Origin: Amycolatopsis sp. NBC_01488
GTDB lineage: Bacteria > Actinomycetota > Actinomycetes > Mycobacteriales > Pseudonocardiaceae
Assembly: GCF_036227105.1 (NCBI RefSeq)
Contig: NZ_CP109434.1
Coordinates: forward strand, 8,342,501 to 8,406,500
Reading direction: 5' to 3'
DNA length: 64,000 nt
Shown: in pieces, positions 25,383-33,962 of the stretch
How the letters are laid out: each line of letters starts with the position of its first letter
Numbering within the stretch: position 1 is the first letter of the stretch
Notes under the pieces: generated by a model
What the model saw: only the letters and a program-made list of their open reading frames with translations
Database searches by the model: none
What the model was told of the DNA's origin: nothing
Program-made: the position numbers and the translations under genes

Positions 25383-26038
25383 CCGCGGAGGACCAGTTCG
25401 CCAACTACGCCGCGATGCACGCCTACATGGCCGAACTCGTCGCCGGGTTGCGCGCCGATCCCGGCACGGGCCTCCTCGGCGACGTGATCCGCCGGCACGA
25501 CGACGAGATCACCGACGAGGAGCTGATCGGCTTCGGCAACCTGCTGCTCATCGCCGGCCACGAAACGACGTCGAACATGATCGCGCTCGGCACGCTGACG
25601 CTGCTGCGGCACCCGGACCAGCTGGCCGCCGTCCGCGACGACGAGGACGTGGCGACTCCGGCGATCGAAGAGCTGCTGCGCTCCCTGTCCATCGTCACCT
25701 ACCTCGACCGGCGCGCGACGACGGGCCTGGAGATCGCCGGCCACCGGATCGCGGAGGGTTCCTGGCTGTCGCTGTCGGTACTGGCCGCGAACCACGACCC
25801 CGCCCTCGTCGGACCGGACGCCGGCCTCGACGTGCGCCGCAAACCGGTTCCCCACCTCGCTTTCGGGTTCGGCGCCCAGTGCCTCGGGCAGCAGCTGGCC
25901 CGGATCGAGCTGAAAGCGGCGCTGCCGGCTTTGCTGCGCCGCTTCCCGGCCCTGCGCCTGGCCGTGCCGTTCGAGCAGCTCGAATTCCGGACCGTCTCCC
26001 CCATCCACGGCGTCGCGTCCCTGCCGGTGACCTGGTGA
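25383..26038 (+). pseudogene. Cytochrome P450 fragment (C-terminal half)
   Basis: About 218 residues remain of a roughly 400-residue P450. The I-helix oxygen-binding motif is visible (LIAGHETTSN) and the ExxR motif reads EELLR. The heme-binding loop reads FGFGAQCLG, one residue shorter than FGxGxHxCxG and without the His/Arg, so the Cys loop is also damaged. The whole N-terminal half is missing; its place is taken by the truncated TetR gene on the opposite strand, so the two fragments meet head to head at about 25380. Confidence 0.8.
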
Positions 26039-26218
26039 CCGGCGAGGCCTGAAGTCGCCGGCGGTCCGGTGCCCGGCCGAAACTCGATCGAAAGTCTTTG
26101 CGGGCCGGCGATGCACCGTGTTCTTCTGCTTGCGGTAAGTGACTACGTCGACTCGTCCAGGTCATCGGCGACCCTGCGGTGGGCAGCTCCTGGGCGCACG
26201 CCTGGTAAAGGAGACCCC

Positions 26219-27589
26219 ATGGCACGAAGTTCGCCGGCCCCGCGCAGAGGGTGGCGATCGCCCGGCACCCGGGCACTGGCCGCGGCGGCCACCGTCGCCG
26301 CGACGGCCGCGGTCCTGGTGACCGCGCCGGGCGCCGACGCCGCGGCCAGTACCCTGGGGGCCGCGGCCGCGCAGTCCGGCCGGTACTTCGGCACCGCGAT
26401 CGCCGCGGGCAGACTCGGCGACTCCGCCTACACCACCATCGCCGCACGCGAGTTCACCATGGTCACGCCCGAAAACGAGATGAAGCCCGACGCGACCGAA
26501 CCCAGCCAGAACCAGTTCTCCTTCTCCGCCGGCGACCAGGTCTACAACTGGGCGATCAGCCACGGCGCCCAGGTCCGCGGCCACACCCTGGCCTGGCACT
26601 CCCAGCAGCCGGGCTGGATGCAGAGCATGGGCGGCAGCGCGCTGCGCAGCGCGATGATCAACCACATCCAGAAGGTGATGGCCCACTACCAAGGCAAGCT
26701 CGCCTACTGGGACGTGGTCAACGAAGCCTTCAACGAGGACGGCAGCCGCCGCTCGTCGAACCTGCAGAGCACCGGCAACGACTGGATCGAGGTCGCGTTC
26801 AAGACCGCCCGCGCGGCCGACCCCTCGACGAAGCTCTGCTACAACGACTACAACATCGACAACTGGAACTACGCCAAGACCCAGGGCGTCTACAACATGG
26901 TGCGGGACTTCAAGTCCCGCGGCGTGCCGATCGACTGCGTCGGCCTGCAAGGCCACTTCACCGGCGGCAGCTCGGTCCCGAGCAGCCTCCAGACCACGAT
27001 CTCCGGCTTCGCCGCGCTCGGCGTCGACGTCGCGCTCACCGAGGTCGACGTCACGAACGCGTCCACGTCACAGTACGCGGCGCTGACGCAGGCGTGCATG
27101 AACGTCGCGCGCTGCGTCGGGATCACCGTGTGGGGCGTGCGGGACAGCGACTCGTGGCGGTCCAGCGAGAGCCCGCTGCTGTTCGACGGCAACGGAAACA
27201 AGAAGGCCGCCTACAACTCGGTGCTGAACGTCCTCAACTCCGGCAGCGGGACACCCACGACCACGCCGACTAACCCGACGACAACCCCGACGACACCGAC
27301 GACCCCGACCACGCCGGGCGGTGGGAGCTGCACCGCGGCACTGTCGGCCGGGCAGTCCTGGAGCGACCGGTACAACCTCACCGTCTCGGTCAGCGGGGCC
27401 AGTTCGTGGACGGTCACCATGACCGTGCCGAGTCCCGCGCGGATCAGCGCCACCTGGAACATCAACGCGACCTGGCCCAGCAGCCAGGTCCTCCTCGCGA
27501 CGCCCAACGGAAACGGCAACAACTGGGGCGTCACCATCCAGCACAACGGGAACTGGAACTGGCCCACCGTCCGCTGCAGCACTTCCTGA
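26219..27589 (+). CDS. Secreted GH10 endo-beta-1,4-xylanase with C-terminal CBM
   Basis: 456 residues with AAAGGAG 6 nt before the ATG. A twin-Arg-containing signal peptide (residues 1-41) precedes the GH10 barrel. The acid/base is Glu169 in WDVVNEAF and the nucleophile is Glu275 in ALTEVDV; the substrate-binding HTLAWHSQ and the CYNDYNI strand are intact. A Pro/Thr linker (near 345-370) leads to about 85 residues with the W/N-rich pattern of a cellulose/xylan-binding module, bounded by two Cys. It cleaves xylan outside the cell. Upstream, two CGAAA(C/G)T direct repeats (26078-26095) might be a regulatory site. Confidence 0.95.
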   Translation: MARSSPAPRRGWRSPGTRALAAAATVAATAAVLVTAPGADAAASTLGAAAAQSGRYFGTAIAAGRLGDSAYTTIAAREFTMVTPENEMKPDATEPSQNQFSFSAGDQVYNWAISHGAQVRGHTLAWHSQQPGWMQSMGGSALRSAMINHIQKVMAHYQGKLAYWDVVNEAFNEDGSRRSSNLQSTGNDWIEVAFKTARAADPSTKLCYNDYNIDNWNYAKTQGVYNMVRDFKSRGVPIDCVGLQGHFTGGSSVPSSLQTTISGFAALGVDVALTEVDVTNASTSQYAALTQACMNVARCVGITVWGVRDSDSWRSSESPLLFDGNGNKKAAYNSVLNVLNSGSGTPTTTPTNPTTTPTTPTTPTTPGGGSCTAALSAGQSWSDRYNLTVSVSGASSWTVTMTVPSPARISATWNINATWPSSQVLLATPNGNGNNWGVTIQHNGNWNWPTVRCSTS

Positions 27590-27658
27590 AGGGGCGCACG
27601 GGTGGCTCGTCCGCGGCGGCTGCGCCGACGAATGAGCCACCCGTGCGATCACGCCAAA

Positions 27659-27672
27659 TGTTAGCGCTAACA
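27659..27672 (+). promoter_or_regulatory. Perfect 14-bp palindromic operator TGTTAGCGCTAACA
   Basis: The sequence is a perfect palindrome with the central CG step typical of LacI-family operators. It lies 41 nt before the GH62 start, where bound repressor would block transcription. No LacI-family gene is in the window. Confidence 0.75.
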
Positions 27673-27713
27673 GTGCTCCTCGACGACGAGGACACCGATC
27701 CGGAGAGGTCGTC

Positions 27714-29153
27714 ATGAACAGAGGAAGTACCCGCCACCGCCGCCTGTCGCTGATCGCGCTGCTCATCGCCGCGATGACGATCGCGGTGACGGTGGTGTTG
27801 GGGACCGAAGCGGCCCAGGCCGACGTCACCGGTGCGCTGCGCGGTGTCGGATCCGGCCGATGTCTGGATGTGTCGAACGCCAGCCAGAACGACGGTTCGT
27901 CCGTGCAGGTCTACGACTGCTCGGGCGGCGCGAACCAGCAGTGGACGTCCACGGACAGCGGCGAATTGAGGGTCTACGGCGGCAAGTGCCTGGACGTACC
28001 CGCCGGCGCCACCACCGCCGGCACCCGGCTGCAGATCTGGACCTGCCACGGCGGAGCCAACCAGCAATGGCGGGTCAACGCCGACGGCACGGTGGTCGGC
28101 GTGCAGTCCGGGCTCTGCCTGGACGTCACCGGCGCCGGCACCGCCAACGGCACCGCGGTCGAGCTCTGGACCTGCACCGGCGGCAGCAACCAGAAATGGA
28201 CCGGCCTGTCCACCACACCTCCCACCACCACGACCGGGGGAGGCAGCAGCTGCACGCTGCCCGCGACCTACCGCTGGTCCTCGACGGGCGTTTTGGCGAC
28301 GCCGAAGAACGGGTGGGTCTCGCTCAAGGACTTCACCAATGTCGTCTACAACGGCAAGCACCTCGTCTACGCGTCGAACGTCTCAGGATCCTCCTACGGC
28401 TCCATGGCCTTCACCCCGTTCACGAACTGGTCCGACATGGCCTCGGCCGGCCAGACCGGCATGAACCAGGCCGCGGTGGCGCCCACGCTGTTCTACTTCG
28501 CACCGAAGAACATCTGGGTACTGGCCTACCAATGGGGCGCCTCACCCTTCAGCTACCGCACGTCGAGCGACCCCACCAACCCCAACGGCTGGTCCTCGCC
28601 GCAGCCGCTGTTCACCGGCAGCATCTCCGGCTCCGGCACCGGCCCGATCGACCAGACCCTGATCGCCGACGGCTCGACCATGTACCTGTTCTTCGCCGGT
28701 GACAACGGCAAGATCTACCGGGCGAGCATGCCCATCGGGAACTTCCCGAGCAGCTTCGGCTCGTCCTACACCACCGTCATGAGCGACTCCACCAACAACC
28801 TGTTCGAAGCGGTCCAGGTCTACAAGGTCCAGGGCCAGAGCCAGTACCTCATGATCGTCGAGGCGATCGGCGCGAACGGCCGCTACTTCCGTTCGTTCAC
28901 CGCGAGCAGCCTGAGCGGCTCGTGGACCCCGCAGGCCGCCAGCGAAAGCAACCCCTTCGCGGGCAAGGCCAACAGCGGCGCCGGCTGGACCAACGACATC
29001 AGCCACGGTGACCTGGTCCGCACCAACCCGGACCAGACCATGACCGTCGACCCCTGCAACCTGCAACTGCTCTACCAAGGCAAATCCCCCTCCGCCGGCG
29101 GCCCCTACGACCAGCTGCCGTGGCGACCGGGCGTCCTGACCCTGCAGCGCTAA
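27714..29153 (+). CDS. Secreted GH62 alpha-L-arabinofuranosidase with N-terminal ricin-type CBM13
   Basis: 479 residues. A signal peptide ends near residue 36 (AAQADV). Residues 40-165 carry three QxW repeats (NQQWTS, NQQWRV, NQKWTG) of a ricin-type lectin module, a Thr/Pro linker follows, and residues 180-479 are a GH62 five-bladed propeller (for example YRWSSTGVLATPKNGWVSLKDF and GPIDQTLIADG). GH62 enzymes remove arabinose side chains from arabinoxylan, complementing the xylanase gene 124 bp upstream. A LacI-type operator lies in its promoter. Confidence 0.94.
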   Translation: MNRGSTRHRRLSLIALLIAAMTIAVTVVLGTEAAQADVTGALRGVGSGRCLDVSNASQNDGSSVQVYDCSGGANQQWTSTDSGELRVYGGKCLDVPAGATTAGTRLQIWTCHGGANQQWRVNADGTVVGVQSGLCLDVTGAGTANGTAVELWTCTGGSNQKWTGLSTTPPTTTTGGGSSCTLPATYRWSSTGVLATPKNGWVSLKDFTNVVYNGKHLVYASNVSGSSYGSMAFTPFTNWSDMASAGQTGMNQAAVAPTLFYFAPKNIWVLAYQWGASPFSYRTSSDPTNPNGWSSPQPLFTGSISGSGTGPIDQTLIADGSTMYLFFAGDNGKIYRASMPIGNFPSSFGSSYTTVMSDSTNNLFEAVQVYKVQGQSQYLMIVEAIGANGRYFRSFTASSLSGSWTPQAASESNPFAGKANSGAGWTNDISHGDLVRTNPDQTMTVDPCNLQLLYQGKSPSAGGPYDQLPWRPGVLTLQR

Positions 29154-29171
29154 CCGACACCCTTCTCCGCG

Positions 29172-29204
29172 AAGGACCCCAGCCGGCCACCGGCTGGGGT
29201 CCTT
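29172..29204 (+). terminator. Strong terminator after the GH62 gene
   Basis: A fifteen-base-pair perfect stem (AAGGACCCCAGCCGG pairing with its complement) closes on a three-base loop, beginning 18 nt after the stop codon. The right arm ends in TCCTT rather than a T-run, as is common in actinomycetes. Confidence 0.85.
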
Positions 29205-29422
29205 CAGCGGCGCCGATCGACGCTCAGCCCGGGCCCTGCGGTCGAAGGGTGCGACTACGTGCTGCACGTCGCCTCGCCGACCCAGGCCGCCTCGGCGAAC
29301 GCGCCTCGAAGCAGCCCGATCACCGGGGCGGCCGAGCAGACCGGGCAACCACGGGCGAATTCAGGCGAGACCGCGAGAACCCCTTTCCCGATCCGTCTTC
29401 CCCGGCTACAGTCCAGAGCCAT

Positions 29423-29436
29423 TGGGAGCGCTCCCA
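29423..29436 (+). promoter_or_regulatory. CebR-type operator TGGGAGCGCTCCCA
   Basis: This perfect 14-bp palindrome is the consensus site of CebR, the LacI-family repressor that controls cellulase genes and responds to cello-oligosaccharides in Streptomyces and relatives. It lies 115 nt before the start of the GH6 cellulase gene. Confidence 0.9.
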
Positions 29437-29551
29437 GCCTTTTCGGTCCGGCGATGTTCCGGGGCGAGAACAGTGCTGTGCCCGGCACCTTCGTGCGCCG
29501 GGACGGCCGTTTTCGCGCCGGCGCCACCCCGTCGCTCGAAGGAGAAGGTGC

Positions 29552-30880
29552 ATGCGAAGCAGGACAGTGGCAGCCGGTGTGCTCGCCGCGGTGGCCGCGA
29601 CCGGTGTCGTCGCCGCGACCACGTGGGCGGGTGCGCAGGCTGCCGGATCGGCGTACTACGTCGATCCGGGCACCAATGCGGCCCAGTGGGTCGCGGCGAA
29701 CCCCGGCGACTCGCGCGCGGCGGTCATCCGCGACCGCATCGCCGCGGTGCCGCAGGCGAGGTGGTTCACCACCACGAACACCGCCACGGTGCGCGGCGAG
29801 GTGGACGCCTACACCGCGGCCGCGGCCGCCGCGGGGAAGATCCCGATCATGGTCGTCTACGACATCCCCAACCGCGACTGCGGCGGCGCGAGCAGCGGTG
29901 GCGCGCCGTCCCACGACGCCTACCGGGCGTGGATCGACCAGGTGGCGGCCGGCCTGGCGGGCCGTCCCGCGGCCATCGTGCTCGAGCCCGACGTGCTGGC
30001 GCTCATGACCAGCTGCCAGAGCGGTGACCAGCAGAGCCAGACCACCGCGTCGATCGCGTACGCGGGCAAGCGGCTCAAAGCGGGCTCCGCCCAGGCGAAG
30101 GTGTATTTCGACATCGGCCATTCCGCGTGGCTTTCGCCCGGCGACGCCGCGACGCGGCTGCGGGCCGCCGACGTCTCCACCAGCGCCGACGGCATCTCCA
30201 CCAACGTGTCCAACTACCGCGCGACCGGCGACGAAGTCGCCTACGACAAGGCGGTCCTCGACCAGGTCGGCGACTCGCGGCTGAAAGCGGTGATCGACAC
30301 GAGCCGCAACGGCAACGGGCCGCAGGGCAGCGAATGGTGCGACCCCGCCGGGCGCGCGATCGGCACCCCGAGCACCGACCAGACCGGTGACAGCCGGATC
30401 GACGCCTTCCTCTGGATCAAGCCGCCGGGTGAGGCGGACGGTTGCCTCGCCACGGCCGGCCAGTTCGTGCCGCAGCGGGCCTACGACCTCGCCGTCGCGG
30501 CCGGTCCGGTCCCGACCACCACGACCCCCACCACTCCCACTCCCCCGACCAGCACGACCCCGCAGCCCTCCGGCGGGTGCAAGGTCACGCAGCGGGTGGT
30601 CAGCACCTGGTCGTCCGGGTACACCGGCGAAATCGTCATCGAGAACCGAGGCGCGCCCGTCGACCACTGGACCCTGACCTTCTCCGCCCCCGGGGTGACC
30701 GTCAGCCAGGGCTGGAACGGAACCTGGGCCGACACCGGCGACGTCGTCAAGGTCGACAACGCGGCGTGGAACGGCACCCTCGGCACCGGCGCCACCACCA
30801 CGATCGGCTACAACGCGAGCTACCCCGGCAGCGCACCGCCGTTCCGGTCGGCGACCCTGAACGGGACCTCCTGCGCCTGA
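29552..30880 (+). CDS. Secreted GH6 cellulase with C-terminal CBM2
   Basis: 442 residues; the ATG has GGAGAAGG upstream. Signal peptide to about residue 30 (AGAQAAG). The GH6 catalytic domain shows VVYDIPNRDCGG (the Asp region of the general acid), IVLEPDVLALM, the GNGPQGSEWCDP substrate-cleft segment and LWIKPPGEADG. A Pro/Thr linker (about 318-340) joins a CBM2 module with its Trp residues (ENRGAPVDHWTLTF, QGWNGTW) and terminal Cys pair. It hydrolyses cellulose from chain ends or internally; the cleft type cannot be judged here. A CebR box lies in its promoter and a terminator follows. Confidence 0.95.
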   Translation: MRSRTVAAGVLAAVAATGVVAATTWAGAQAAGSAYYVDPGTNAAQWVAANPGDSRAAVIRDRIAAVPQARWFTTTNTATVRGEVDAYTAAAAAAGKIPIMVVYDIPNRDCGGASSGGAPSHDAYRAWIDQVAAGLAGRPAAIVLEPDVLALMTSCQSGDQQSQTTASIAYAGKRLKAGSAQAKVYFDIGHSAWLSPGDAATRLRAADVSTSADGISTNVSNYRATGDEVAYDKAVLDQVGDSRLKAVIDTSRNGNGPQGSEWCDPAGRAIGTPSTDQTGDSRIDAFLWIKPPGEADGCLATAGQFVPQRAYDLAVAAGPVPTTTTPTTPTPPTSTTPQPSGGCKVTQRVVSTWSSGYTGEIVIENRGAPVDHWTLTFSAPGVTVSQGWNGTWADTGDVVKVDNAAWNGTLGTGATTTIGYNASYPGSAPPFRSATLNGTSCA

Positions 30881-30898
30881 TCACCGGCGTCCATCCCA

Positions 30899-30935
30899 CG
30901 AAGCCTCCGCGGAGGATCCTTCCGCGGAGGCTTCG
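30899..30935 (+). terminator. Strong terminator after the GH6 gene
   Basis: A fifteen-base-pair stem (CGAAGCCTCCGCGGA with its exact complement) encloses a seven-base loop, starting 18 nt after the cellulase stop. It could serve both strands, as the next gene ends at 30942 from the other side. Confidence 0.85.
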
Positions 30936-30941
30936 CCCGCC

Positions 30942-31103
30942 TCAAGGGCGGCCGGGGAGAGCCGGGTTGTCGAGCACCCGACGCGCAAGGAGGTCCGTGC
31001 GGCCGAACAGCTGCTGGGCGAGCACCTTGGCCCGCCACTGCGGACCGAGTCCGGGACCACGCGCCACGCACTGGCCGAGCAGGGTCGCGTCGGTCGCGGA
31101 CAT
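30942..31103 (-). CDS. 53-residue hypothetical protein or gene tail
   Basis: ATG at 31103 to a TGA at 30942. The sequence is helical and Gln/Arg/Leu-rich (AKVLAQQLFGRTDLLARRVLD) and ends just at the bidirectional terminator, which supports it as a real 3' gene end. No ribosome site is clear, and it abuts the broken NAD kinase fragment, so it may be the tail of a gene whose front was lost in the same deletion. No function can be given. Confidence 0.35.
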   Translation of the reverse strand: MSATDATLLGQCVARGPGLGPQWRAKVLAQQLFGRTDLLARRVLDNPALPGRP

Positions 31104-31144
31104 CGTGGTCTGGGACCACCGGTTCGGGTGGATTCGCGTGCCCC

Positions 31145-31471
31145 AGCGAGCTCCGGCGGCGCGATCTCGACCAGGAACCCGACGTTGCCGTAGTTCACCC
31201 CGAGCACCGGCACCGGCCGGTCCACGGCCAGCCGCAGCGCGCCCAGCATCGTCCCGTCCCCGCCGAGACTGACGATGGCGTCCACCCCGCCCGCGAACGC
31301 GGTGTCGGACACCACCGCCACGCCGGTCCCGGCCTGCGCGGCGTCCGTTTCCCGCACCACGAGCTCGATCCCGTGGCGCGCGGCGTGGGAGACGAGCACC
31401 TCGACCGACTCGCGCACCGGCTTCCGCGGGTGCGCCACCACTCCGACGCGGGTGATCTCGGAATCCGGCAC
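31145..31471 (-). pseudogene. Truncated NAD kinase
   Basis: From a GTG with GAGGAG upstream, about 108 residues match the N-terminal domain of NAD kinase: ITRVGVVAHPRKP, then the diagnostic SLGGDGTMLGALRL (ATP/NAD-phosphate loop) and VLGVNYGNVGFLVEI. After about 31145 the reading frame stays open but the sequence turns into unrelated Arg/Ser/Pro-rich residues, so the C-terminal two-thirds are gone. It is a second, non-essential copy or a remnant left by a deletion; the functional NAD kinase is expected elsewhere. Confidence 0.8.
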
Positions 31472-31539
31472 AGCCACTCCTCGTCGCGGGACTCGACCCG
31501 GCTCAGTCTTCCGCCCGGCGCGGGTCGGCACGATCGTGC

Positions 31540-32124
31540 TCACCCCATCGCGTCGTGGGCCGATGGGCCGGCGATGACGTCGAGGCAGGCGTCGACGCGG
31601 CGGCGCAGGGATTCGGCGGTGACCGCGCCGCCGGGCGCTTCGGCCGGCAGCCGGCTCACTTCGATGATCCCGCCCAGGACGAAGTCGGCCAGCGTCGCCG
31701 GATCCGGCAGGTGCTCGACGAGCCGGACGCACGCCGGGTGCAGCAGGTCGCGGTAGGCGTTCGCCGTCTGCTGGGACGCCGCGCTCGGGTAGAGGTTGCG
31801 GTAGAGATCCGCGTGCCGGGCCGCGAAGTCGCACAACCGGTGGATGACGGCACGAGGATCCTCCGCACCGGCATCCGGAGTCAGCTCCCGGAACGACGCG
31901 GCCACCGCCTGGGCGACAGCGTCGTCGCGGTCGCGGAAGTGCTGGTAGAAGACCTGCCGGCTGACCCCGGCGCGCTGGGTGATGTCACTGACCGAGATCC
32001 GCTCCACCCGGCGCTCCTCGATCAGCTCGAACGCGGCCCGGCGCAACCGGTCGCGTACCCGCGCGGCCCGGGGATCGGCGCTGTCGATCCGGGCGGGCGC
32101 CCGCACAGCCTCGTTCGTTGACAC
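31540..32124 (-). CDS. TetR-family transcriptional regulator
   Basis: 194 residues from a GTG. The HTH is RISVSDITQRAGVSRQVFYQHFRDRDD (about residues 44-70), followed by a helical ligand domain. It is divergent from the AtuA-like/CoA-transferase operon and two near-palindromic sites lie in the shared promoter, one overlapping its own start codon, so it probably represses both itself and the operon until the pathway substrate (an acyl-CoA or related ligand) binds. Confidence 0.9.
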   Translation of the reverse strand: MSTNEAVRAPARIDSADPRAARVRDRLRRAAFELIEERRVERISVSDITQRAGVSRQVFYQHFRDRDDAVAQAVAASFRELTPDAGAEDPRAVIHRLCDFAARHADLYRNLYPSAASQQTANAYRDLLHPACVRLVEHLPDPATLADFVLGGIIEVSRLPAEAPGGAVTAESLRRRVDACLDVIAGPSAHDAMG

Positions 32125-32168
32125 GTGTCGACGATAGCAGTAGCGTCGATTTCGACGACAGGTGTCAA
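32118..32168. promoter_or_regulatory. Paired TetR operators between divergent genes
   Basis: TTGACACGTGTCG at 32118-32130 and its near-exact reverse complement CGACAGGTGTCAA at 32156-32168 are each almost perfect palindromes with the core GACA-x-GTGTC. Start-to-start spacing is 38 bp. The first covers the regulator start codon; the second lies 20 nt before the AtuA-like start. Confidence 0.75.
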
Positions 32169-32187
32169 TGAAGATGAGGGGGCCGGC

Positions 32188-33948
32188 ATGGCATGTCCCG
32201 TCCGGATCGCGAACTTCTCCGGTGCGATGGGTGACCGGTTCTCCGCCTTCGAGGAAGCCGTGCAGGGCGATCCGGTGGACGTGGTGATCGGCGACTCGAT
32301 GGCCGAGATCACCATGTCGATGGTCGTCGCCGGCTTCCACGGCAACCCCGAGGGCCGCCGCCGGTTCTTCTCGGAGTTCTTCCTCCGCCAGCTGACCCCG
32401 CAGCTCGAAGCGATCGCCGAGAAGGGCATCAAGGTCGTCACCAACGCCGGGATCTACCACCCGGCCGGGCTGGCCGAGGCGATCCGCGCCGAAGTGACCG
32501 CAAAAGGCCTCGGCCTGAAAGTCGCGTACGTGACCGGCGACGACCTCACCGACACCGCGAAGGACCTGGTCGCCGACGGCCAGCTGAACCACCTCGAAAC
32601 CCGGGCCCCGCTGGAGATCGACGAAGTGCTGGCCGTCAACGCCTACCTCGGCGGCTGGGGCATCAAGACCGCGCTCGACGAAGGCGCCGACATCGTCATC
32701 ACCGGCCGCGTCGCCGACGCCTCCCTCGTCACCGGCCCCGCCGCGTGGTGGCACGGCTGGGATCGCGGCGAGCTGGACAAGATCGCCGGGGCGACCGCCG
32801 CCGCGCACATCATCGAGTGCGGGCCGCAGGCCACCGGCGGCAACTTCGCCGGCTTCACCGGCATCGCAGACAACACCCTGCCCGGCTTCCCGATCGCCGA
32901 AGTGGCCGAGGACGGCAGCTTCGTCATCACCAAGCGCACCGGCGACGGCGGCGCGGTCACCGTCGACACCGTCACCGCGCAGTTGATGTACGAGATCCAG
33001 GGCCCGCGCTACCTCAACCCGGACGTCACCTGGCACACCGACTCCATCGCGCTGGCCCAGGACGGCCCCGACCGCGTGCGCGTCACCGGCGCCCGCGGCA
33101 GCGCCGCATCGGAAACGACCAAGGTCGGCGTCAACTTCCAGCACGGCTACCGCGGCGCGACCTGGCTCTTCCCCACCGGCCTCGACGTCGAGGCCAAGAT
33201 CGACGTCCTCAAGGCCCAGGCCGAGTGGGCGCGGCAGGACCACCCGGTCGACGAGCTGCACTTCTTCGTCTGCGGGCAACCGGTCCCCGACCCGGAGGAC
33301 CAGTGGCAGGCCACCGTCGCCGTCCAGGTCGCCGCGGCCGCGCCGGACCAGAAGACCGTTTCCGGGTTCCTGAACCAGTTCTGCTCCTACGGCCTGGGCA
33401 GCATCCCCGGCTTCTACATCGACATGACCCAGATGTACTCGATGGGCGGCCAACCGCGCATCGACTACTGGCCCGGGCTCGTCCGCCAGGCCGACCTGCG
33501 CCATCAGGTCCACCTGCACGACGGCCGGGTGCTGGACATCGCTCCCCCACCGGACACGGTGGCTTTCGGCGGCCAGCCCGAAACCCCGTCGAGCGAGCCG
33601 GCATCGTCCGGTCCCACCGCGACCGTCCCGTTCGGACAGATCGTCTACGCGCGCACCGGCGACAAGGGCGCCAACGCCAACCTGGGCGTGTGGGCCCGCG
33701 ACGAAGCCGCGTGGCCGTGGCTCGCCGGGTTCCTCACCGCCGAGCGCCTCCGCGAGCTGCTGAACTGCCCGAAGGACGTGGCCGTCGAACGCTACGAACA
33801 GGCGAACCTGCACGGCATTTCGTTCGTGCTGCGCGGCTACTTCCCGCCCAGCGGCTCGGCCAACCTCGCCCTCGACCAGATCGGCAAGTCCCTCGGCGAG
33901 TTCCTGCGCGCCCGCCACGTCGACGTCCCGACCGCCCTGCTGCCCTGA
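32188..33948 (+). CDS. AtuA/DUF1446-family acyclic-terpene-utilisation-like protein
   Basis: 586 residues with GAGGGGG before the ATG. The N-terminal 450 residues match the AtuA/DUF1446 family (VRIANFSGAMGDR, IKVVTNAGIYHPAG, ADIVITGRVADASL, HIIECGPQATGGNF) and the last 110 residues the associated small domain (YARTGDKGANANLGVWAR). In Pseudomonas, AtuA belongs to citronellol/acyclic terpene breakdown, though its exact reaction is not settled. It is followed 14 bp later by a CoA-transferase gene, indicating catabolism through CoA thioesters. Confidence 0.88.
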   Translation: MACPVRIANFSGAMGDRFSAFEEAVQGDPVDVVIGDSMAEITMSMVVAGFHGNPEGRRRFFSEFFLRQLTPQLEAIAEKGIKVVTNAGIYHPAGLAEAIRAEVTAKGLGLKVAYVTGDDLTDTAKDLVADGQLNHLETRAPLEIDEVLAVNAYLGGWGIKTALDEGADIVITGRVADASLVTGPAAWWHGWDRGELDKIAGATAAAHIIECGPQATGGNFAGFTGIADNTLPGFPIAEVAEDGSFVITKRTGDGGAVTVDTVTAQLMYEIQGPRYLNPDVTWHTDSIALAQDGPDRVRVTGARGSAASETTKVGVNFQHGYRGATWLFPTGLDVEAKIDVLKAQAEWARQDHPVDELHFFVCGQPVPDPEDQWQATVAVQVAAAAPDQKTVSGFLNQFCSYGLGSIPGFYIDMTQMYSMGGQPRIDYWPGLVRQADLRHQVHLHDGRVLDIAPPPDTVAFGGQPETPSSEPASSGPTATVPFGQIVYARTGDKGANANLGVWARDEAAWPWLAGFLTAERLRELLNCPKDVAVERYEQANLHGISFVLRGYFPPSGSANLALDQIGKSLGEFLRARHVDVPTALLP

Positions 33949-33962
33949 CCGGAGAGTCCACA

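Noticed and set aside
27250..27325. ACC/ACG-rich tandem repeats in the xylanase gene as a mobile or CRISPR-like repeat
   Set aside because: They encode the Pro/Thr linker between catalytic and binding modules, as in the other two hydrolases.
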